64,000 nucleotides of DNA from Chitinophagales bacterium (GCA_020636645.1 JACJXO010000003.1:62001-126000), one strand, 5' to 3'. Shown: positions 8,469 to 18,031, numbered from the stretch's first letter. Numbers and translations are program-made. Notes: generated by a model not told the origin, from the letters alone.

Positions 8469-10262
8469 ATGGAATGGCAGGCAATCATCACCCTTCTGGT
8501 CATACTCGGTGCCATCATTCTCTTTGTTTCTGAATGGATCTCTGTTGACCTGGTGGCTCTGCTCATCATGGTCACCCTGGTCATAACCGGAGTGGTCACC
8601 CCACGTGAGAGTGTAGAAGGTTTTTCCAATAACGCTACCATCACGGTGGCCTTTATGTTCGTACTCAGCGAAGCACTGTTGCGAACAGGTGCTCTCCAAT
8701 TCGTGGCCAACAGATTGTCTTCCATCTTCAGAAAGCGATACCTGGCAGGCATGGCACTGATGATGCTGCTGGTCGCTGTCATCTCGGCCTTTGTCAATAA
8801 CACACCGGTAGTGGCGGTCTTCATTCCTGTGGTCATACAGATTTCACGAAGCGCAGGTATCAGTCCGTCCAAACTATTGATCCCATTGTCATTTGCTACC
8901 ATTTTCGGAGGCACCTGTACCCTCATCGGCACATCAACTAATATTTTAGTTGCAGGCATTCTGGAGAAGGAGCATGTGGGCAGTATCAGCATGTTTGACA
9001 TGGCGCCTATGGGACTGGTATTTCTCTCGGCCGGTATCATTTATATGGTCGTTGTGGGATTCCGGTTGCTGCCGGATCGCGGACAGGAAAAGGACCTCCG
9101 GCAGAAATTCAGCATGCGTGATTACCTCACTGAAATGGAGATTCCTGCCGGATCTGACCTGGCAGGGAAGCGCATCATGGATGCAGGAATCTTTTCCGAA
9201 CTGGAGATGGATATTCTGGATCTGCGAAGGGGAGGGGACAGCTACCCTGTTCCTTCGGGCGATTTTTTGCTCCAGGCCGGCGATGTGCTGAAGGTCAGAT
9301 GTAATGTGGAGAAGATCCGCGGACTAAAGGACCGCATGCGCATCATGGAAAAACCCCAGGTCACCATCGGCGAAGATGATCTGACAGGCAAGAACAGTGT
9401 ATTGGTAGAGATGGTCATCACCGCCAACTCAGGCTTTGAGGGGAAAACGCTTGGAGACCTGGATTTCCGCCGAAGGTATCGTGGGGTGCCACTGGCTATT
9501 CGTCACCGGGAAGAAGTGCTTCATGAACACCTGTATGATGTAGAGCTGAAGGCCGGCGATATCATACTGGCAGAGGTCAAGCGACACTTCATGAGCGAGC
9601 TGAACAATGATGAGCAGGAACGCAATGCAGATTTCATCTTGCTGAGCGAAGATGAAGTGCCTGATTTCAGGAAAAAGCGTTTTCTGGTAACACTGGGTAT
9701 CGTTTTAACTGTGATCGTTCTGGCCAGTACCAATGTGCTCGATATCATGACAGGTGCCATTGCAGCAACCAGTCTGCTGGTGCTGATCGGGTTCCTGAAG
9801 ATGAAGGAGGTGTATGAAAGCATCAACTGGAACATCATTTTCCTGCTGGCGGGCGCTTTGACGCTGGGTACTGCTATGGAAAACAGTGGCCTGGACCTGA
9901 TGATCGCCAGCGGACTGGTCAATAACCTGGGTCACCTTGGGCCGGTTGCCATCATTTCTGGTCTGTACCTGGTTACCAGTATCCTGACTGAGATCATGAG
10001 CAATACCGCCACAGCGGCTTTGATCGCACCCATTGCCATCAGTACGGCTGCAACCCTGGGTCTGGATGCCATGCCGTTCGTTATGGCGGTCACCTTCGCT
10101 GCATCAGCAAGTTTCAGTACGCCTGTCGGCTACCAGACCAATACCATGGTCTATAGTGCCGGCAATTATCGCTTCAAAGATTTCCTGCGTGTAGGCATCT
10201 GGCTGAATCTGTTCTTCTGGTTGCTGGCCACTTTGCTGATCCCGCTCATTTATCCGGTTTAG
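8469..10262 (+). CDS. SLC13 family permease with two TrkA-C (RCK_C) domains
   Basis: This 597-residue protein has membrane segments in two blocks, residues 1-200 and about 405-597. Between them lie two cytosolic TrkA-C type domains, roughly 205-300 and 305-395. The SNTATAALIAPIA stretch and the repeated Asn-Asn-Thr and Ser-Thr-Asn loops match the CitT/ArsB fold of Na+-coupled anion carriers. Members of this TrkA-C subgroup carry sulfate or similar anions, but the substrate cannot be fixed here. It lies 49 nt after the PiT gene but has its own strong promoter. Confidence 0.85.
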   Translation: MEWQAIITLLVILGAIILFVSEWISVDLVALLIMVTLVITGVVTPRESVEGFSNNATITVAFMFVLSEALLRTGALQFVANRLSSIFRKRYLAGMALMMLLVAVISAFVNNTPVVAVFIPVVIQISRSAGISPSKLLIPLSFATIFGGTCTLIGTSTNILVAGILEKEHVGSISMFDMAPMGLVFLSAGIIYMVVVGFRLLPDRGQEKDLRQKFSMRDYLTEMEIPAGSDLAGKRIMDAGIFSELEMDILDLRRGGDSYPVPSGDFLLQAGDVLKVRCNVEKIRGLKDRMRIMEKPQVTIGEDDLTGKNSVLVEMVITANSGFEGKTLGDLDFRRRYRGVPLAIRHREEVLHEHLYDVELKAGDIILAEVKRHFMSELNNDEQERNADFILLSEDEVPDFRKKRFLVTLGIVLTVIVLASTNVLDIMTGAIAATSLLVLIGFLKMKEVYESINWNIIFLLAGALTLGTAMENSGLDLMIASGLVNNLGHLGPVAIISGLYLVTSILTEIMSNTATAALIAPIAISTAATLGLDAMPFVMAVTFAASASFSTPVGYQTNTMVYSAGNYRFKDFLRVGIWLNLFFWLLATLLIPLIYPV

Positions 10263-10367
10263 TTGCGCATAAGGCCTGTATTGTAACAAGTTATAAAAGA
10301 AAGAGCTGCAGACTGAAATGACCTATTCTGTCCTATAATTAATATTATGTTAAGTAGTAGTCAATAA

Positions 10368-10395
10368 AATAAGGGGGATCTGCTTCCCCCTTATT
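10368..10395 (-). terminator. Intrinsic terminator between the SLC13 and TPR genes
   Basis: A perfect 11-bp stem (10368-10378 with 10385-10395) encloses a 6-nt loop, with A/T-rich flanks on both sides. The minus strand continues into TTATTG, so it mainly serves the TPR gene ending at 10403; it could also stop plus-strand transcription. The rest of 10263-10402 shows no gene. Confidence 0.8.
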
Positions 10396-10402
10396 CTGTT
10401 AT

Positions 10403-11788
10403 TTATTCGCCCAGTTTGGCTTTGATCTCTTTCATCTTTTCAAAGTTGTTGGTCTTCGCATAGATCTCTTTCAGTGCCTGCATGGTCGGAATGTTTTCCG
10501 GATCTATCTCCAGTGCTTTTTCAAAATAAGGCAAAGCTTCCTTGTACAGTTCATTACGTCTGCTTTCCAGCTCTGCGTATTCCTTATCAGCATCCAGCGG
10601 CAGATTGATCATCTTCTTGTTGATCTCTATGGCGGTGTTGTAATACAAAGCGCCCAGGTTCAGGTAATTGTCGAAATTACCCGGATTGATATCGATCGCC
10701 TTGCGGTATGCACCAACAGCTTCTGAGAAATAGGCATTGTATTTCTCTCTGTCATTGCATTTGCCGGTCAGGGCTTTGATGTCTTTATCAGCACCTTCTA
10801 TTTCATATACCTTACCCTCCTCTATTACAAACTTCACTTTGCCATAGGTCCAGACCTCGGCACCTTCATGCTTACCTTCCATGGCTTCCATGGCATCAGG
10901 AGCTCCCAGGCAGGCTTTTACACTGGCTGATGGGCTTCCGCCTTCTATGACCGCTGTCTTCATGAGCTCACCATAGGCATTGCCTTTGGCGAAGTACAGT
11001 TCTTCATTATTCGGATCTACCGCAATGGCTTCATTCAGTTTATCTACGATCTCTTCCACTTTTCCCTGACTCAGGTAAAAGTTCAGTTCTGTGATGATGA
11101 GGGCCTCATCATTCGGATAATTCTTGCGGCCTGTAGCGATCACGTCAAACGCTTCCTGCATTTTGCCATCTTCAGCATACATTTCGGCCAGAGCCTGATA
11201 AACATAAGGCTCTTTGTACTTCATATTGACCAGTTTCTGGAAAATGTCAATGGCTTCATCCCTGTTTCCTATCCGGTAGGCGGTCAGTCCGATGTTGAAG
11301 ATCACGCCGGTGTCCAGCGGCAAGGTCGGGTCAATTTCCAGCAGCTTTTTGTTGGCATCAGCACTTTTCCTGAAATTGTCATGTGCACCCTGAAAGTCAC
11401 GCTGTCCGTAAGATCCTGAACCCATATTAAAGTAGTTCATCTGCAACAGGCTGTACTCTACCAGCATTTGCTTTTTGTACTTATCTGCGTCAGGCAAGGT
11501 CAACGCCTTATTGAGCGATTCCATGGCCATATCGAGCGGATTTTCTGACAATCCTGCAAATTTTCCGCTTTCATCGGCCGCTATGGCATTGAATATCCGC
11601 CCTCTGGTGAACCAGGTTTTGGCTATTCCTGCTGTTTTTTCATGCACAGTTGCTTCTTCAATAGCTGCCAGAGCACGGTCCAGCTCGCCGTTCTCCAGGT
11701 ATGTAATGGCTGAAGTGATCTTGCTGGTCTGGGCAAATGTCACGAAACCTGCCAGCAGGAAAAACAGCATCAAACTCCATTTTTTCAT
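10403..11788 (-). CDS. Exported tetratricopeptide repeat protein
   Basis: This 461-residue protein has a signal peptide (MKKWSLMLFFLLAGFVTFAQ) and several TPR units, for example ALAEMYAEDGKMQEAFDVIA, EELYFAKGNAYGELM and NLGALYYNTAIEI. Between TPR blocks, at about 285-335, is an inserted segment with WTYGKVKFVIEEGKVYEI, which looks like a small beta unit. TPR proteins act as protein-binding scaffolds; here that would be in the periplasm. It starts 47 nt after the gyrA stop without a visible terminator, so gyrA read-through is likely. Confidence 0.8.
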   Translation of the reverse strand: MKKWSLMLFFLLAGFVTFAQTSKITSAITYLENGELDRALAAIEEATVHEKTAGIAKTWFTRGRIFNAIAADESGKFAGLSENPLDMAMESLNKALTLPDADKYKKQMLVEYSLLQMNYFNMGSGSYGQRDFQGAHDNFRKSADANKKLLEIDPTLPLDTGVIFNIGLTAYRIGNRDEAIDIFQKLVNMKYKEPYVYQALAEMYAEDGKMQEAFDVIATGRKNYPNDEALIITELNFYLSQGKVEEIVDKLNEAIAVDPNNEELYFAKGNAYGELMKTAVIEGGSPSASVKACLGAPDAMEAMEGKHEGAEVWTYGKVKFVIEEGKVYEIEGADKDIKALTGKCNDREKYNAYFSEAVGAYRKAIDINPGNFDNYLNLGALYYNTAIEINKKMINLPLDADKEYAELESRRNELYKEALPYFEKALEIDPENIPTMQALKEIYAKTNNFEKMKEIKAKLGE

Positions 11789-11835
11789 TTTCTTATTCTG
11801 GTTTAAGTGTTTTATTTACAACTAATTACGATCTT

Positions 11836-14370
11836 TTATTCATTTGTTGGTTCAGTATCGGAGCCTTCTGCACCCTCACCTTCCACCTGTTCTTCCGTTT
11901 CCTCTTCCCGCTCAGCCTTGGTAATGGATGCAATGCTGTCTCCATCCTTCAGGTTGATAAGTCTCACACCCTGGGTAGCCCTTCCCATCACACGGATGTC
12001 ATCCACCCGCATTCTGATCGTGATGCCTTTCACGGTTATGATCATCAGGTCATCATTATCTGTAACGCTTTTGACTGCGATCAGTTGCCCGGTCTTCTGG
12101 GTCACCTTGATGGTGGTCACCCCTTTTCCGCCTCTGTTGGTCACCCGGTACACATCTTCACCGTCTTCAGGATCCACCAGATAGCTTCTTTTTCCGTATC
12201 CGTGCTCACTGACCACGAGTATGGTGCGCTCTCTGTCTCCCTTCTCTACAGAAACCATACCAACCACTTCATCGTCATCTCCAGCAAGGTGTACCCCTCT
12301 CACCCCGGCTGCGGTACGACCCATCGGACGAACCTTTTCTTCGGGGAAGCGGATGGCCCTGCCCGACTTCACTCCCATCATGATCTCGCAATGGCCGTTC
12401 GTGAGTTTCACTTCCAGCAGTTCATCGCCTTCATTGATGGTGATGGCTGCTATACCGTTCGCCCTGGGGCGTTTATAGGCTTCCAGAGCGGTTTTCTTGA
12501 TCATCCCTTTTCTGGTACAGAACACCAGGAAGTGGTTGTTGAGGAATTCTTCGTCCTTCAGGTCATGTACATCCACATAGGCCATGACCTTGTCGCCGGG
12601 AGGCAGACTGATCATATTCTGAATGGCCCGTCCTTTGGAGGTCCGGTTACCTTCGGGAATCTGATATACCGGCAGCCAGAAGCACTTGCCCTGCTGCGTA
12701 AAGAACAGCATGGTGTCATGGGTACTGGCGATCAGAATATGTTCTATAAAATCCTCATCACGGGCTGCAACTCCCCGGAAACCTTTACCTCCCCTGCCCT
12801 GAACCCGGTATTCGGTGGCAGCAGTACGCTTGATATAGCCCATATGAGATATGGTAATGACCACATCTTCTTCGTTGATCAGGTCTTCGATGGAAAGTTC
12901 TCCTTCAGCTGCTACGATGCTGGTTTTGCGCTCATCACCGTATTTTTCCTTCATCTCCAGGGTCTCATCCACAATGATCTGATAGCGCAGTCCTTCATTG
13001 GCCAGGATCTCTTCCAGACGGGCGATCAGTGCCATCACCTCTTCATACTCAGCCCTGATCTTGTCACGCTCCAGACCAGTAAGCCTTTGCAGTCGCATCT
13101 CCAGGATAGCCTTTGACTGAATATCAGACAAGCCGAAACGGGTCATCAGACCTTCTTTGGCATCATCCGGGGTCTTGGATGAACGGATCAGGTTGATCAC
13201 TTCGTCCAGATTATCCAGAGCAATGAGCAGACCTTCCAGAATATGTGCACGTTCCTGTGCCTTGCGGAGGTCATACTGTGTTCTGCGAACCACTACCTCG
13301 TGGCGAAACTCAACAAAGTAACTGATAAGCTCTTTCAGGCCAAGCAGCCTCGGCCTGCCACCAACAAGGCAAATATTATTGACGCCGTAGCTGGTTTGGA
13401 GCGGTGTATATTTGAATAATTGGTTGAGAACAACAGACGCAACTGCATCACGCTTAAGCTCATATACAATGCGCATGCCCTCGCGGTTGCTCTCATCACG
13501 AATGTCTGAAATACCTTCAATGCGCTTCTCATTGACCAGTTCTGCTGTCTTGGCGATGAGCATAGCCTTGTTGACCTGATAAGGTATGGCGGTAACGATG
13601 ATCTGTTCCCGGCCATTTTTCATGGTCTCAATATCTGCAGTTCCTCGAACGACGATCCTTCCGCGACCAGTTTCAAAGCCCTCACTGATCCCTTCTACAC
13701 CATAGATCTGTCCACCGGTGGGAAAGTCCGGGCCTTTTATATAGGCCATCAGTTCCTGGGTAGTGATCTCTCTGTTATTGATATAGGCCACGATACCATC
13801 GCATACTTCACTCAGGTTGTGCGGTAGTATATTGGTAGCCATACCCACGGCGATACCACTGGAGCCATTGATGAGCAGGTTGGGGAATTTGGTGGGCAAC
13901 ACCGTAGGCTCCTCCAGCGTATCATCGAAGTTGTTGGAAAAGTCAACCGTCTCTTTATCGATATCGGTCAGCATCTCTTCGGTGATCTTCTGGAATCTGG
14001 CTTCGGTATATCGCATGGCTGCCGGTGAATCTCCATCCACAGAACCAAAGTTTCCCTGTCCGTCCACCAGCGTATAGCGCATGCTCCAGTCCTGAGCCAG
14101 ACGCACCATAGCGTCATAGACTGAGCCATCGCCGTGCGGGTGGTACTTACCCAGCACCTCACCGACTATACGGGCTGATTTCTTATAAGGTTTGTTGTAA
14201 TTGACCCCTAGCTCCTGCATGCCGAACAGCACCCTGCGGTGTACAGGTTTCAATCCGTCACGAACATCCGGGATGGCCCGTGACACAATGACCGACATCG
14301 AATAATCGATGTAAGCGGTCTTCATTTCTTCCTCGATATTTATCGGGATAATCCGTTCTCCTTCTGCCAT
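11836..14370 (-). CDS. gyrA: DNA gyrase subunit A
   Basis: The 844-residue breakage-reunion subunit of gyrase has the catalytic Tyr121 in AAMRYTEAR, the quinolone region at residues 66-105, a GyrA-box variant (QGRGGKG instead of QRRGGKG), six beta-pinwheel repeats and a very acidic C-terminal tail. I start it at ATG 14370 (MAEGERIIPIN). An upstream in-frame ATG at 14397 would overlap the promoter box at 14395-14402. Gly82 stands where E. coli GyrA has Ser83, while the Asp87 equivalent is kept as Asp86. A TPR gene follows 47 nt downstream. Confidence 0.97.
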   Translation of the reverse strand: MAEGERIIPINIEEEMKTAYIDYSMSVIVSRAIPDVRDGLKPVHRRVLFGMQELGVNYNKPYKKSARIVGEVLGKYHPHGDGSVYDAMVRLAQDWSMRYTLVDGQGNFGSVDGDSPAAMRYTEARFQKITEEMLTDIDKETVDFSNNFDDTLEEPTVLPTKFPNLLINGSSGIAVGMATNILPHNLSEVCDGIVAYINNREITTQELMAYIKGPDFPTGGQIYGVEGISEGFETGRGRIVVRGTADIETMKNGREQIIVTAIPYQVNKAMLIAKTAELVNEKRIEGISDIRDESNREGMRIVYELKRDAVASVVLNQLFKYTPLQTSYGVNNICLVGGRPRLLGLKELISYFVEFRHEVVVRRTQYDLRKAQERAHILEGLLIALDNLDEVINLIRSSKTPDDAKEGLMTRFGLSDIQSKAILEMRLQRLTGLERDKIRAEYEEVMALIARLEEILANEGLRYQIIVDETLEMKEKYGDERKTSIVAAEGELSIEDLINEEDVVITISHMGYIKRTAATEYRVQGRGGKGFRGVAARDEDFIEHILIASTHDTMLFFTQQGKCFWLPVYQIPEGNRTSKGRAIQNMISLPPGDKVMAYVDVHDLKDEEFLNNHFLVFCTRKGMIKKTALEAYKRPRANGIAAITINEGDELLEVKLTNGHCEIMMGVKSGRAIRFPEEKVRPMGRTAAGVRGVHLAGDDDEVVGMVSVEKGDRERTILVVSEHGYGKRSYLVDPEDGEDVYRVTNRGGKGVTTIKVTQKTGQLIAVKSVTDNDDLMIITVKGITIRMRVDDIRVMGRATQGVRLINLKDGDSIASITKAEREEETEEQVEGEGAEGSDTEPTNE

Positions 14371-14394
14371 TTTTAATGCTTCCTGTAAGCATGG

Positions 14395-14402
14395 CAAAAC
14401 TA
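14395..14402 (-). promoter_or_regulatory. -7 element TAGTTTTG of gyrA
   Basis: It matches TAnnTTTG perfectly, 24 nt upstream of the chosen gyrA ATG. A TTTG occurs 14 nt further upstream, slightly too close for the usual -33 position. Confidence 0.45.
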
Positions 14403-14473
14403 CGAAAATGAGGGGTCAAATGGCGCTTTTTACCCTTGCGAAAACGGTCAAGTTTTCAACATTAAAACCTGCC

Positions 14474-16549
14474 TTATTCTTCTTTGGCGCCTTTGGGTTT
14501 ATACTGCATGGCTGATGGCATGGTCTCATCCAGCCAGCGGAAGAATTCCCGTTGCCAAAGCAGGCCGTTCTGACAACTAAGTACCCAGTGATTCTCTTCC
14601 GGCATATACACGAATCTGCTCTTGATGCCTCTGAGTTGCGCTGCATTGAATGCCTGGAAAGCCTGGTCTTCGGTAGTGCGGTAGTCGCGGCCTCCCTGAT
14701 AGATCAGGATCGGGGTATCCCAGTTGGCTACGTAGTTCATGGGGTTGAACTTATCATAGCTCTTGTCCTGCACGCCTTTCTCCCAGTAAGGGCCTCCCAG
14801 ATCCCAGTTGGCAAACCACATCTCTTCTGTGGTGCCATAGAATGACTGCAGGTTGAACAACCCGTCATGCGCAATAAATGAACTGAATCTGCCTTCATGC
14901 ACCCCGGCCAGCATATACACGGAATAACCACCGTAGCTGGCACCTACAGCACCCATCCTGCTGCCATCCACATACGGCAGTGTCTTGCCCCAGTCTGCAG
15001 CACTCAGGTAATCCTGAATGGCCTGTCCGCCCCAGTCCTTGCTGATCTCCTCATTCCATTCCACACCGTGACCCGGCATCCCTCTTCTGTTCGGGGCTAT
15101 GACCACATAACCCTGAGCAGCCATTAGCTGAAAGTTCCACCTGAAGCTATAGAACTGGCTGAGCGCTCCCTGCGGTCCACCCTGGCAATACAGCAAAGAC
15201 GGATATTTTTTGTTCGGATCAAAGTTTGGTGGCAGTATAAGCCAAACCAGCATATCTTTTCCATCGGTGGTCTTGATCCAGTGCGGTTCTACCCTGCTCT
15301 GTGCCAAACTGTTGTATATCTTATCATTGACATGGGTCACCTGGCGCATGTCTTTGGTCTTTAGTGCCAGTGAGTACACCTCTGTTGCATGGTTCATATC
15401 CGTGCGGGTCACGAATAATACACCGTCCTGCTCGCCAACGATACCGGTAATGTCAAACTGACCTTCCACCACAGGTGTAATAGGGAAAATGCGCAATCCT
15501 CGTATGTAACTGTCGAAATCAAATGCATGCAGTTGCTCCACACCTTTTACAGGGGCAATGAACCAGATCTTTTTTCCATCATTACTCCAGCTGATGGAAG
15601 CTACAGATTCGTCGAGGAAAGTGCTCAGGTCGCGGAGTTCGCCGGTTTGCAGGTTCTTTACCATCATCCGGTTCTTATCGGCTTCATAGCCATCTCTTTC
15701 CATGCTCAGGAACGCCATCCACTGTCCATCTGGTGATACCTGCGGATTGGTGTCATATCCCATCATGCCTTCGGTCATGTTGGTGGTCATACCGGAAGCC
15801 AGGTCATAGGCATAGATATCTGAATTGGTACTAATGGCATAAGCTTTCCCGGTGCTTTTCTTGGATACGTAATATATCGCAGAACCATCGTGATTCCATA
15901 TCACATCTTCGGCGCCACCAAAGGGTTGCTGCGGACAATCATAGGGCTCGCCATACATGATGTCACGAACGTTGCTGATGGTGCCGTTTGATGCCATATC
16001 GGCCACAAAAACATGGCTGCTGAATGCATCTTCCCAATGGTCCCAGTGGCGGTACATCAGATCGTCCAGCACATAAGCATTTGCCTGATCCAGATCAGCA
16101 TATCTGTCCTGAACAGTGGTACCTGTTTTTACTTCACCGGTAAACAGGATCCTGGTGCCATCCGGAGAGAACCTGACATTGTCGAGACCCGGTTCGTAAT
16201 TCGTCCATTGTGTGGCATTGCCGGTATTCCAGTCGCCTTTCCAGATCTGTCCTTTATATAAATATCCCATCGAGCCATCAGGAAGTGTCATGACACTGTA
16301 TTCGGTTCCTTTACCTGAGCTGAGCGGAGTGATCTTTCCTCCGTCCAGTTCCAGCCTGTACAGGTTGGACTCGCTGTTGTTGGCAGCAGCATCAAAATAG
16401 GTGACCCGATAGATCAGTGCCTGCCCGTCAGCACTCAGGGTCTCGGCCCCTACCCGGCCCAGCGACCATAGTGTTTCCGGGGTCATTACATTCTGGGCAC
16501 ACAACGAAAGCGACATACCTAATGTAGCTGCAAACAGGATCTTGCGCAT
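14474..16549 (-). CDS. S9 family prolyl oligopeptidase-like serine peptidase
   Basis: This 691-residue protein has a signal peptide (MRKILFAATLGMSLSLCAQ), an N-terminal beta-propeller (about 30-430) with PD40-like strands, and a C-terminal alpha/beta hydrolase domain. The nucleophile is Ser538 in GASYGG; the acid is the Asp in GGRDYRTTEDQ and the base is the His in EENHWV. S9 enzymes of this dipeptidyl-peptidase/acylaminoacyl-peptidase type trim oligopeptides, here outside the cytoplasm. The ATG at 16549 gives a clean signal peptide; longer upstream starts would cover the promoter box at 16564-16571. Confidence 0.92.
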   Translation of the reverse strand: MRKILFAATLGMSLSLCAQNVMTPETLWSLGRVGAETLSADGQALIYRVTYFDAAANNSESNLYRLELDGGKITPLSSGKGTEYSVMTLPDGSMGYLYKGQIWKGDWNTGNATQWTNYEPGLDNVRFSPDGTRILFTGEVKTGTTVQDRYADLDQANAYVLDDLMYRHWDHWEDAFSSHVFVADMASNGTISNVRDIMYGEPYDCPQQPFGGAEDVIWNHDGSAIYYVSKKSTGKAYAISTNSDIYAYDLASGMTTNMTEGMMGYDTNPQVSPDGQWMAFLSMERDGYEADKNRMMVKNLQTGELRDLSTFLDESVASISWSNDGKKIWFIAPVKGVEQLHAFDFDSYIRGLRIFPITPVVEGQFDITGIVGEQDGVLFVTRTDMNHATEVYSLALKTKDMRQVTHVNDKIYNSLAQSRVEPHWIKTTDGKDMLVWLILPPNFDPNKKYPSLLYCQGGPQGALSQFYSFRWNFQLMAAQGYVVIAPNRRGMPGHGVEWNEEISKDWGGQAIQDYLSAADWGKTLPYVDGSRMGAVGASYGGYSVYMLAGVHEGRFSSFIAHDGLFNLQSFYGTTEEMWFANWDLGGPYWEKGVQDKSYDKFNPMNYVANWDTPILIYQGGRDYRTTEDQAFQAFNAAQLRGIKSRFVYMPEENHWVLSCQNGLLWQREFFRWLDETMPSAMQYKPKGAKEE

Positions 16550-16563
16550 CGGATATTTTTTTT

Positions 16564-16571
16564 CAAAGGTA
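16564..16571 (-). promoter_or_regulatory. -7 element TACCTTTG of the S9 peptidase
   Basis: It matches TAnnTTTG perfectly on the minus strand, 14 nt upstream of the ATG, predicting a leader of about 10 nt. It lies in the 54-bp divergent gap with the glycosylase gene. Confidence 0.5.
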
Positions 16572-16603
16572 TCAATTGCAGGGATTATGCCGATTTTTAA
16601 GCG

Positions 16604-17200
16604 ATGGAATATCTGCATCATCTGCAAAAGGACAAACAACTCAGACCGGCACTTAAAACTGGTGGGCCATTTGCCTTGAAGTCAAAAGGTGACCCTTACC
16701 TGTATCTGATGTACAGCATTATGAGTCAACAGTTATCAACCAAAGTAGCTGAGGTGTTAAAAAACAGATTTCACACATTGGCGGGGCACAACAGACCCAC
16801 AGCTGAAGAGGTCCTGGCTATGCCGGTAGAATCTTTGAGAGGCATCGGATTCTCCTATGCCAAAGCGGGCTATGTACATGCAGTGGCTACATTCTCACTC
16901 GAAGAAGATCTAAGCAGGCGAAGACTGAACAGAATGGATGATGAGGAGGTCATAGCACACGTGACCCGCATTAAGGGAGTGGGAAAATGGACGGCAGAGA
17001 TGCTGCTGATGTTCTGCCTGGGAAGACCGGATGTAATGCCGGTAGATGATCTGGGTATTCAGCAGGCGATGACCCGCCTGTACGACCTGGATCCGGCCGA
17101 TAGCAAACAATTGAAGAAGGATATGCTGTTCATCGCAGAAAGATGGAGGCCCTACCGTACATATGCCTGTATGCATCTTTGGAACTGGAAAGACCAGTGA
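16604..17200 (+). CDS. AlkA-like DNA-3-methyladenine glycosylase (HhH-GPD)
   Basis: This 198-residue protein carries the helix-hairpin-helix element IKGVGKWTAEML (residues 123-134) and the catalytic aspartate in MPVDDLG (Asp149, equivalent to AlkA Asp238). It lacks the N-terminal beta domain of E. coli AlkA, as do many short bacterial members. It excises alkylated bases at the start of base-excision repair. It is divergent from the S9 peptidase. Its TGA stop forms one TGATCA palindrome with the stop of the convergent SDR gene, with no base between. Confidence 0.88.
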   Translation: MEYLHHLQKDKQLRPALKTGGPFALKSKGDPYLYLMYSIMSQQLSTKVAEVLKNRFHTLAGHNRPTAEEVLAMPVESLRGIGFSYAKAGYVHAVATFSLEEDLSRRRLNRMDDEEVIAHVTRIKGVGKWTAEMLLMFCLGRPDVMPVDDLGIQQAMTRLYDLDPADSKQLKKDMLFIAERWRPYRTYACMHLWNWKDQ

Positions 17201-17893
17201 TCAGAGTTGCCCGTACATCGGGATGACCGTACCATTCACACCGGCAGATGCATCGCTCATCAGCCAGCAGATACAGGAAGCAATGTCTTCAGGTGTTGTC
17301 CATTTAGCGATCTGGTCGGCACTACCCCAGCTGCGGTTAGCAGGTGTATCGATCACACCGGGAACAATGACATTGGCCCTTACATTCTCTTTGCGTCCCT
17401 CTCTGGCCGCCTGGAGGGTCAGGTTGAGCAAAGCAGCTTTGCTGGCTGCGTATGCAGCGTTGCTGCCATCGGGTTGCAGGGCTGCTTTTGCTGAGATGGT
17501 AACAATGCTTCCTCCTCCCCTTTTTTTCAACGCAGGTAAGACAAGACGAAGCAGCTGAAAAGCAGAACGGGTGTTCAAAAGAAACTGCTTTTCTAATTGG
17601 TCTGCCGGAGCCTCTGCAAAGGTAGGTGCAGCATCAAACCCTCCTGCCAGATGTACGAATCCGGACAGGTCTTCTGTTGACAATCCTTCAAAAGTATCGG
17701 TGGTCAGATCAGCCCGAAAGAAGGATATTCTGTTTTCCATTCCGGGAAAATCGGCTTTTGTACGGTTTTCAGAAGATTCGTTCCGCACAATGGCCAGCAG
17801 TCTGTGACCCTCGTTCAGCAAACGACCTCCGACCACTTTACCCAGCGCTCCGGAAAGACCTGTAATAAGTATGGTATGTTCTTTGCCGTCCAT
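17201..17893 (-). CDS. Short-chain dehydrogenase/reductase (SDR)
   Basis: About 230 residues with the Rossmann TGxxxGxG motif as TGLSGALG near the N-terminus and the catalytic pair in the YxxxK motif of AAYAASKAALL, with an upstream serine in TISAKA. I start it at ATG 17893 (MDGKEHTILITG), which puts the dinucleotide motif at the normal distance from the N-terminus. SDRs carry out NAD(P)-linked redox reactions on small molecules; the substrate is unknown. The stop abuts that of the convergent AlkA-like gene. Confidence 0.87.
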   Translation of the reverse strand: MDGKEHTILITGLSGALGKVVGGRLLNEGHRLLAIVRNESSENRTKADFPGMENRISFFRADLTTDTFEGLSTEDLSGFVHLAGGFDAAPTFAEAPADQLEKQFLLNTRSAFQLLRLVLPALKKRGGGSIVTISAKAALQPDGSNAAYAASKAALLNLTLQAAREGRKENVRANVIVPGVIDTPANRSWGSADQIAKWTTPEDIASCICWLMSDASAGVNGTVIPMYGQL

Positions 17894-17993
17894 GCTTGCG
17901 AAGGTAAACCAATTCACTTGTTCCACGTCCACAATAAAATACAATCACCCCTGTGTGCGTTAGAAGGCAAAGCTTTCAGGCAGACCACTTCCC

Positions 17994-18001
17994 TATTTTT
18001 G
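17994..18001 (+). promoter_or_regulatory. -7 element TATTTTTG of the exbB-exbD-tonB operon
   Basis: It matches TAnnTTTG perfectly, with TTTC 17 nt further upstream as a weak -33. It lies 30 nt before the exbB start, predicting a leader of about 26 nt. Confidence 0.45.
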
Positions 18002-18031
18002 TTTTCCATCAAAGAACACTAAACAACCTGT

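Noticed and set aside
11737..13116. A long open frame on the plus strand antisense to gyrA (459 codons)
   Set aside because: It lies within gyrA, an unambiguous gene with its catalytic tyrosine and all domains on the other strand. The frame follows gyrA codon structure and shows no family features.
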